Shown in pieces: positions 58,942-64,000 of a DNA stretch of 64,000 nucleotides (position 1 is its first letter; the number at the start of each line of letters is the position of its first letter). The stretch covers positions 52,210 through 116,209 of the forward strand of contig NZ_JANIBJ010000011.1 of the NCBI RefSeq assembly GCF_024505185.1. The letters run 5' to 3'. Both the position numbers and the translations under genes were made by a program. This stretch comes from Methylomonas subterranea (GTDB taxonomy: Bacteria > Pseudomonadota > Gammaproteobacteria > Methylococcales > Methylomonadaceae). The notes under the pieces were generated by a model. The model saw only the letters and a program-made list of their open reading frames with translations, made no database searches and was not told the origin of the DNA.

Positions 58942-60471
58942 ATGACAGCCGAATTCGCAATTTATCTTGTCGCTCAATGCCTGGGAACGGCGGCAACCCT
59001 GTTCCTGGCCTACCGTTCCTTCCAGAAACGCCGAATACAGCTGGGCGACGCGCCCACGCTGCCGCAGTATTTCAGCCGCAGAAGCGCTTACTGGACAGGT
59101 ATCGCACTGTATTGCGCGTTGATGGCGGCGATTTATTGGCTGCTGACTTGGCAATGGCTGCCGCTGGAACCCTTGTTTACGCTGATCGTCAGCAATCTGC
59201 AATCCAGAGAGTGGCTGGAGTTGCTGGAGGGGCTGGACGGCGGCACCCTGATTCCGCTGATCTTCGCCGGCTCCTTTCTGTTTCTGATCGACTGGGAAAA
59301 TCGCTTCAATCCGCTGCTGATTCTCAGGGACAGCATGCACGACGCCTTCGCCATTCCGACCAAGGCCGCGCAAGTCTATAACGCCTTGATGGCGTCCAGG
59401 TTATCGGCGGTGGACGATCACATCAAGGCGCAAATTGCCGACCGTCTGTTGGTGCAGAGCATAGATTCGGGCGATTTCGATAAATCCGGCGCCACGGTCG
59501 AATACAAATGGGCTCATAACAGTCTGTTGTTCGACCGGATACAGCACTATGCCGACCAATCGTCTTACCGGCGTTTTTTCAACGAACCTTCCTTGAAATG
59601 GGGCGAAATCTGTATCAGCTACAACGCAATGTCGGAAAAAGTCGCCATCTGGAAGGACGCGGAACCGCACTACACCAAGACCGTGCTGTTGATCAAGGAT
59701 CTGGACAAACTGACCGGCCTGTTGTGCCGGCTACTGGCATCGCTGATCGTGTTCGGCAGCCCCGGCGAGGACGATATGTGGGCGACGGTCAGGCAATTGG
59801 GCGGCAAGGTGAACGAATCCCAACTGCAAAACACCTACAAGTACGTGCTTATTTTTACCGCCGTCACCGGCATCGGCGTCATACTGGGCCGGGAAATATC
59901 GGTATCGCTGCACAACAGCATCCTGTTCCCCGAAAAGCCGCTACCGCACTTCAGCTATACCACATTGCGCTGGATCGCCTACGCCATACCGATGTATGTC
60001 TTGCCCCTGGTCCTGGTACTCGTGATCCGGGCGCTGACTTTCGGACAACAGCAGGCTCAGGCCGAACGTAACTATGGTTTTTACATGGTCATGATGATAT
60101 TGGGCGGCGTGCTCAGTACCACGACGGCGGCCGTGGTACTTGAACTGACTTTTTACCACAGGCCGCGATTCGAATTTCTCGGCAGCTTTCTGCAGCATAT
60201 GCGCTGGGGAATTTTGCCGGCGTTGCTGAGCGCTTACGTGGCCTACCGCCTGGATACGCCGAGCGGGAATGCGGAATCACCGGTCAAATTGATTCTGGCC
60301 GGCATTGCAAGGTTTCTGGGCTGGGGCACGGTAGCGGTGATTTTCATGCTGTACGCCACCGATGACTTACCCGCGGACGTTTCCAACCTGCGCTTTACCC
60401 TGGTCGGTACCGCTTTTTTCGTGGTGGGCCTGTTGGCGGCATTCGCCTGTTTCAAGACATCTCGCTCGTGA
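58942..60471 (+). CDS. Polytopic membrane protein of unknown function
   Basis: A 509-residue protein with about 9 predicted helices: one at the N-terminus, two more before residue 120 (SAYWTGIALYCALMAAIYWLL, split as WTGIALYCALMAAIYW; and LIPLIFAGSFLFLI), a soluble stretch (about 130-290), then about six helices to the end. I do not recognise the family and see no catalytic motif. It stands alone between gluQ and acs. The soluble middle could be cytoplasmic or periplasmic. Confidence 0.7.
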   Translation: MTAEFAIYLVAQCLGTAATLFLAYRSFQKRRIQLGDAPTLPQYFSRRSAYWTGIALYCALMAAIYWLLTWQWLPLEPLFTLIVSNLQSREWLELLEGLDGGTLIPLIFAGSFLFLIDWENRFNPLLILRDSMHDAFAIPTKAAQVYNALMASRLSAVDDHIKAQIADRLLVQSIDSGDFDKSGATVEYKWAHNSLLFDRIQHYADQSSYRRFFNEPSLKWGEICISYNAMSEKVAIWKDAEPHYTKTVLLIKDLDKLTGLLCRLLASLIVFGSPGEDDMWATVRQLGGKVNESQLQNTYKYVLIFTAVTGIGVILGREISVSLHNSILFPEKPLPHFSYTTLRWIAYAIPMYVLPLVLVLVIRALTFGQQQAQAERNYGFYMVMMILGGVLSTTTAAVVLELTFYHRPRFEFLGSFLQHMRWGILPALLSAYVAYRLDTPSGNAESPVKLILAGIARFLGWGTVAVIFMLYATDDLPADVSNLRFTLVGTAFFVVGLLAAFACFKTSRS

Positions 60472-60587
60472 GACACGGGGGAGACACAAATTGATTTGAC
60501 TGAATCGTTGACCGCGGCCAGTCTGACACCATCGACCAGTCCCGCACCCACGATAAGAAAAACCGGAACCGAATCCAAGGACACAAT

Positions 60588-62525
60588 ATGTCGGAACATC
60601 ATACCTATCCCGTCAAACCCCAAATTGCCGCCATGGCGCATATCGACGCCGCGCGTTATCGAAGTCTATATCGACAATCGCTTGACGACCCGGACGGTTT
60701 TTGGGCCGAGCAAGCGCGGCAATTTCTGACCTGGGAACAGCCGTGGCGGCAGGTTTCGCAATGCGATTTTCCAAGCGGCGATATTCATTGGTTCAAGGGT
60801 GGCAAACTGAATGTCAGCGTCAACTGTCTGGACCGGCATCTGGATAAGCGCGGTGACCAGGTCGCCATAATTTGGGAAGGCGACCATCCGGATGACGACG
60901 CCACGCTGACCTACCGGGAATTGCACCGAGAAGTCTGCAAATTCGCCAATGTGCTGAAAGCCCAAGGCGTGAAAAAAGGCGACAGGGTGTGCATTTATTT
61001 ACCGATGATCAGCGAAGCGGCGGTGGTGATTCTGGCCTGCACCCGCATAGGCGCGGTGCATTCCATCGTCTTCGGCGGTTTTTCCGCCGACGCTCTGCGC
61101 GACCGGATTCTGGACGCCGATTGCCGCTTGTTGATTTGCGCCGACGAAAGCTACCGGGGCGGCAAAATCGTTCCAGCCAAAATCAACGCCGACAAGGCCG
61201 CCGCCCAGTGCCCCAACCTGTCCACGGTCATCGTCATCAAACATACCGGCCACGCCATTCCGTGGACCGAAGGCCGCGACGTATGCTACCGCGGCGCCAT
61301 GGCCGAAGCGTCGGCCGATTGCGCGCCGGAAATGATGGACGCCGAGGACCCGCTGTTTATTTTGTATACCTCGGGTTCCACCGGCAAACCCAAGGGCGTG
61401 CTGCATACCACCGGCGGCTATCTGCTGTATGCCGCCATGACCCATAAATACGTGTTCGATTATCACGACGGCGATATTTACTGGTGCACCGCCGACATCG
61501 GCTGGATTACCGGCCATTCCTACGTGTTGTACGGTCCCTTGTGCAACGGCGCTACCACTTTGATGTTCGAGGGCGTGCCCACCTACCCGGCCGCCGACCG
61601 TTTCTGGCAAGTGGTGGACAAGCATAAGGTCAATATTTTTTATACCGCGCCGACCGCCATACGCGCCTTGATGGCCCAGGGCGACCAATATGTTTCCCGT
61701 ACCGATCGCGGCAGTCTGCGCATCCTGGGCAGTGTCGGCGAGCCGATCAACCCGGAAGCCTGGGAGTGGTATTACCATGTGGTCGGCGGCGCGCGTTGCC
61801 CCATCGTCGATACCTGGTGGCAAACCGAAACCGGCGGCATTCTGATTACCCCCCTGCCCGGCGCGATCGATTTAAAACCCGGCTCGGCCAGCTTGCCGTT
61901 TTTCGGCATCAAACCGGCCATCGTCGATAACGACGGCCACATGCTGGAAGGTGTCGCCGAAGGCAATCTGGTCATTACCGGTTCCTGGCCCGGACAAATG
62001 CGCACCGTATACGGCGACCATCAGCGTTTCGTCGAAACTTATTTCAAAAAATTTCCCGGCCTGTATTTTGCGGGCGACGGCGCCAAGCGCGACGAGCACG
62101 GCTATTACTGGATCACCGGCCGGGTCGACGACGTCATCAACGTGTCCGGCCATCGTCTGGGCACGGCGGAAATCGAAAGCGCGCTGGTATTGCATCACGA
62201 CGTCGCCGAAGCCGCAGTGGTGGGTTTTCCGCATGCCATCAAGGGCCAGGGCATCTACGCCTATGTAACCTTGAATGCCGGCGTACAGCCCAGCGACGAA
62301 CTTAAAAAACAACTGAAGGAACTGGTCAAGGAAGAAATCAGCGCCATTGCGCTGCCGGATTTCATCCAATGGGCGCCCGGCCTGCCGAAAACCCGCTCCG
62401 GTAAAATCATGCGGCGTATCTTGCGCAAAATCGCCGCCAACGACATCGGCGATTTGGGCGACACCTCCACGCTGGCCGATCCCTCGGTGGTGGACGACCT
62501 GCTGGCGCAACGCGCGCTGCAGTAA
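60588..62525 (+). CDS. acs: Acetyl-coenzyme A synthetase
   Basis: Activates acetate to acetyl-CoA with ATP. The 645-residue length is standard. Visible are the ATP-binding loop [15 protein letters not shown] near 258, the acetate-pocket [10 protein letters not shown] near 408, [20 protein letters not shown] near 510 (in parts [15 protein letters not shown] and TAEIE), and the acetylation-site [13 protein letters not shown] near 603. It is followed by the EamA gene after 3 bases. Confidence 0.97.
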   Translation: MSEHHTYPVKPQIAAMAHIDAARYRSLYRQSLDDPDGFWAEQARQFLTWEQPWRQVSQCDFPSGDIHWFKGGKLNVSVNCLDRHLDKRGDQVAIIWEGDHPDDDATLTYRELHREVCKFANVLKAQGVKKGDRVCIYLPMISEAAVVILACTRIGAVHSIVFGGFSADALRDRILDADCRLLICADESYRGGKIVPAKINADKAAAQCPNLSTVIVIKHTGHAIPWTEGRDVCYRGAMAEASADCAPEMMDAEDPLFILYTSGSTGKPKGVLHTTGGYLLYAAMTHKYVFDYHDGDIYWCTADIGWITGHSYVLYGPLCNGATTLMFEGVPTYPAADRFWQVVDKHKVNIFYTAPTAIRALMAQGDQYVSRTDRGSLRILGSVGEPINPEAWEWYYHVVGGARCPIVDTWWQTETGGILITPLPGAIDLKPGSASLPFFGIKPAIVDNDGHMLEGVAEGNLVITGSWPGQMRTVYGDHQRFVETYFKKFPGLYFAGDGAKRDEHGYYWITGRVDDVINVSGHRLGTAEIESALVLHHDVAEAAVVGFPHAIKGQGIYAYVTLNAGVQPSDELKKQLKELVKEEISAIALPDFIQWAPGLPKTRSGKIMRRILRKIAANDIGDLGDTSTLADPSVVDDLLAQRALQ

Positions 62526-62528
62526 ATC

Positions 62529-63407
62529 GTGCGGATATTTTTAGCTTATATGGGCGTGGTGATCATCTGGTCCACCACGCCGTTGGCCATCAAATGGAGT
62601 TCGGTTGACGTCAGCTATGTGTTCGGCGTGACCGCCCGCATGTGCATAGGCGCGGCCTGCCTGTTTTTGTTGATGCTGCTGGCCCGGCAACCGTTACGAC
62701 TGCACCGCAAGGCGCTGCAAACCTATCTGGCGGTGGCTCTGCAGCTTTATCTGAGCATGCTGATCACTTACTGGGGCGCCCAACACATTCCCTCCGGCTG
62801 GGTATCGGTGATATTCGGCTTGAGCCCGTTCATGACCGCATTTTTAGCGGCGGCTTTTTTAAAGGAACGCAGCCTGGGCCTAGCTAAGCTGATTTCCTAT
62901 TTAATGGGCGTGGCGGGCTTGTTGGTGATGTTCAACTCGGCGCTGGAGATCGACGAGTTGGCCATACAAGGCATGCTGGCCATGCTGATGGCGACTTTTT
63001 TATATGCGGTCAGCTCGGTGTGGGTGAAACAGATTAGAGCGGAACTGCCGGCCTTGACCCAAATCGGCGGCGGCATGCTGATAGCCCTACCCGCTTATTT
63101 GATCACTTGGTATTGGCTGGACGGAGCGGCATTACCGGAAGCCATGTCCCCACAAACCCAGCTGGCCATTCTGTATCTGGGCATGATTGCCACGCCGATC
63201 GGTTTCTCGCTGTTCTATTACCTGCTGATTTACCTGCCGGCCACCTCGGTGGCGATGATCACCCTGATCACGCCGGTGTTTTCGCTGGTGCTCGGCTATT
63301 TCGTCAATCAGGAACCCCTGACATTGAAAATCGCCGTCGGCAGCGGATTGATCGTACTGGCCTTGGCCATCCATGCCTTTACCGACCGGCGGCAAAGCCA
63401 GGCTTGA
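62529..63407 (+). CDS. EamA/DMT-superfamily transporter
   Basis: A 292-residue protein starting with GTG, with about 10 membrane helices in two EamA halves (about 5-130 and 150-285). Conserved elements are STTPLAIKWS near the start and LITPVFSLVLGYF late. It probably exports a small metabolite; the substrate is unknown. Its 3' end overlaps the convergent NsrR-like gene by 29 bases. It is closely spaced after acs. Confidence 0.87.
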   Translation: MRIFLAYMGVVIIWSTTPLAIKWSSVDVSYVFGVTARMCIGAACLFLLMLLARQPLRLHRKALQTYLAVALQLYLSMLITYWGAQHIPSGWVSVIFGLSPFMTAFLAAAFLKERSLGLAKLISYLMGVAGLLVMFNSALEIDELAIQGMLAMLMATFLYAVSSVWVKQIRAELPALTQIGGGMLIALPAYLITWYWLDGAALPEAMSPQTQLAILYLGMIATPIGFSLFYYLLIYLPATSVAMITLITPVFSLVLGYFVNQEPLTLKIAVGSGLIVLALAIHAFTDRRQSQA

Positions 63408-63876
63408 CGCCGGCATGATCCGGTGTTGCCGCCGCGCCGGCATCGATTGCAAGCATGCTGCCCGCCAACCGCCCTTCCGGCAGCAAGTCGGACAGCACCG
63501 CGCCGTCCAACACCCGTAAAAACTGCCCGACCGCGTTGCTTAATAGACTCGTCAAGCCGCATTCGGGTTGAAGCGCACACAAACCTTGCTTGTTGGGATT
63601 GAAGCACTCGGCCATCTGAAAATGGCCCTCCAACTCCCTGACCACGCTGCCCACGCTGATTTTCTCCGCCGGAGCGGCCAAACAAATACCGCCGCCCTTG
63701 CCGCGCACGGTACGCACAAAACCTTTCAAGCCCAGATTGTGCACCACCTTGACCAAGTGATTTTTGGATATGGCAAAAAACGCCGCCAGCTCGTTAATGG
63801 TCACCAGTCTGTCCGGGTGTAAAGTCAAATAAATCAAAACCCGTAATCCGTAATCCGTGTGCGCGGTCAGCTGCAT
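63379..63876 (-). CDS. nsrR: Rrf2-family nitric-oxide-sensing repressor, NsrR-like
   Basis: A 165-residue winged-helix regulator. MQLTAHTDYGLRVLIYL, the recognition region ISKNHLVKVVHNL and VRGKGGGICLA follow NsrR closely. Iron-sulfur ligand cysteines are C91, C100 and C106; the 8-residue first gap is longer than the 4-5 of E. coli or Streptomyces NsrR. The tail after about residue 140 is longer than usual and overlaps the transporter gene. Targets probably lie to the right of the window or include nsrR itself. Confidence 0.85.
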   Translation of the reverse strand: MQLTAHTDYGLRVLIYLTLHPDRLVTINELAAFFAISKNHLVKVVHNLGLKGFVRTVRGKGGGICLAAPAEKISVGSVVRELEGHFQMAECFNPNKQGLCALQPECGLTSLLSNAVGQFLRVLDGAVLSDLLPEGRLAGSMLAIDAGAAATPDHAGVKPGFAAGR

Positions 63877-63905
63877 AAGTCAATCGTTGTTTATTAATGT
63901 ATTTG

Positions 63906-63948
63906 AAATAAATCTTTAGAGGTTTTACACTCTTTATAAGATGTAAAT
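63906..63948. promoter_or_regulatory. Possible NsrR operator half-sites
   Basis: The minus strand at 63906-63916 reads AAGATTTATTT, 9 of 11 identical to the NsrR half-site AAGATGCATTT. The plus strand at 63938-63948 reads AAGATGTAAAT, a looser match. They lie 30-70 bases upstream of the nsrR start, fitting autoregulation or control of a divergent gene. Confidence 0.35.
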
Positions 63949-63960
63949 ATGATGAATGTT

Positions 63961-63990
63961 TAGGATTCCGCCCGCAATAACTTCCGCATA
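63961..63990 (-). repeat. Inverted copy of the TGCGGAAGTTATTGCGGGCGG repeat
   Basis: The plus strand begins TAGGATTCCGCCCGCAATAA. Read on the other strand this nearly equals 11127-11157 and resembles 4507-4532. It stands between nsrR and the window edge. Confidence 0.6.
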
Positions 63991-64000
63991 CTGTTCCCCC

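Noticed and set aside
1..64000. tRNA, rRNA, CRISPR, insertion sequence or prophage
   Set aside because: No cloverleaf-like TPsiC motif in gaps, no regularly spaced repeats, and no transposase, integrase or phage gene was found by reading.

Overview
The window reads as chromosome of a gammaproteobacterial methanotroph of the Methylococcales, most like Methylomonas or a close relative. That placement is an inference. It rests on serine-cycle/C1 genes (mtdA, glycerate 2-kinase, glyA, malate dehydrogenase) beside ordinary gammaproteobacterial housekeeping genes (rpoS, dksA-gluQ, ppk, cysM, lpxD), several PEP-CTERM proteins, and a long di-heme peroxidase of the kind known from methanotroph cell surfaces. 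No rRNA, tRNA, CRISPR array, insertion sequence or prophage was found.

Layout. 1-9.8 kb (+): arginine synthesis (3' part of argD, argF), an SH3/coiled-coil membrane protein, ilvD, an AlbA_2 membrane protein, a membrane-fused spermidine-synthase-like protein, lpxD and rpiA. 10-22.3 kb (all -): an envelope region with three PEP-CTERM proteins, a 757-residue di-heme peroxidase, a TPR sulfotransferase, an overlapping tlpA/DUF4266/DUF3570 operon, a small secreted protein and an STN-HEAT protein. An ApbE-type flavin transferase follows on the + strand at 22.7 kb. 23.7-28.4 kb: mdh diverges from an mtdA-gck-glyA operon. 28.9-37.2 kb (+): chemotaxis operon mcp-cheY-STAS-cheA-mcp-cheW-cheR-cheD, without cheB. 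37.4-44.3 kb (-): a Tat-exported molybdenum hydroxylase pair, a small Cys-rich protein, truA, an L,D-transpeptidase, rlmD and cysM. 44.4-51 kb: ppk and dnaQ, convergent with rpoS; a J-domain membrane protein; mobB-moeA. 51-55.9 kb (-): a 1279-residue PilZ-DUF1631-GGDEF-EAL protein, a structured intergenic region that may encode a small RNA, and a DUF3581 protein. 55.9-64 kb: rhodanese, aminotransferase, dksA-gluQ, an unknown polytopic membrane protein, acs, an EamA transporter and an NsrR-like regulator.

The region most worth attention is 10-23.6 kb. The DUF3570 barrel protein carries two separate copies of the DxxSGAT motif used by ApbE enzymes to attach FMN covalently. The neighbourhood supplies an ApbE homologue, a thioredoxin-like TlpA, a lipoprotein ending in Cys-Gly-Cys, a Met/His-rich second barrel domain, and three secreted proteins whose predicted mature N-terminus is histidine. 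Sigma-54-like promoter sequences precede the peroxidase and one PEP-CTERM gene. Together these suggest an uncharacterised cell-surface redox and/or copper-handling system. The individual genes and motifs are seen in the sequence; the joint function is inferred.
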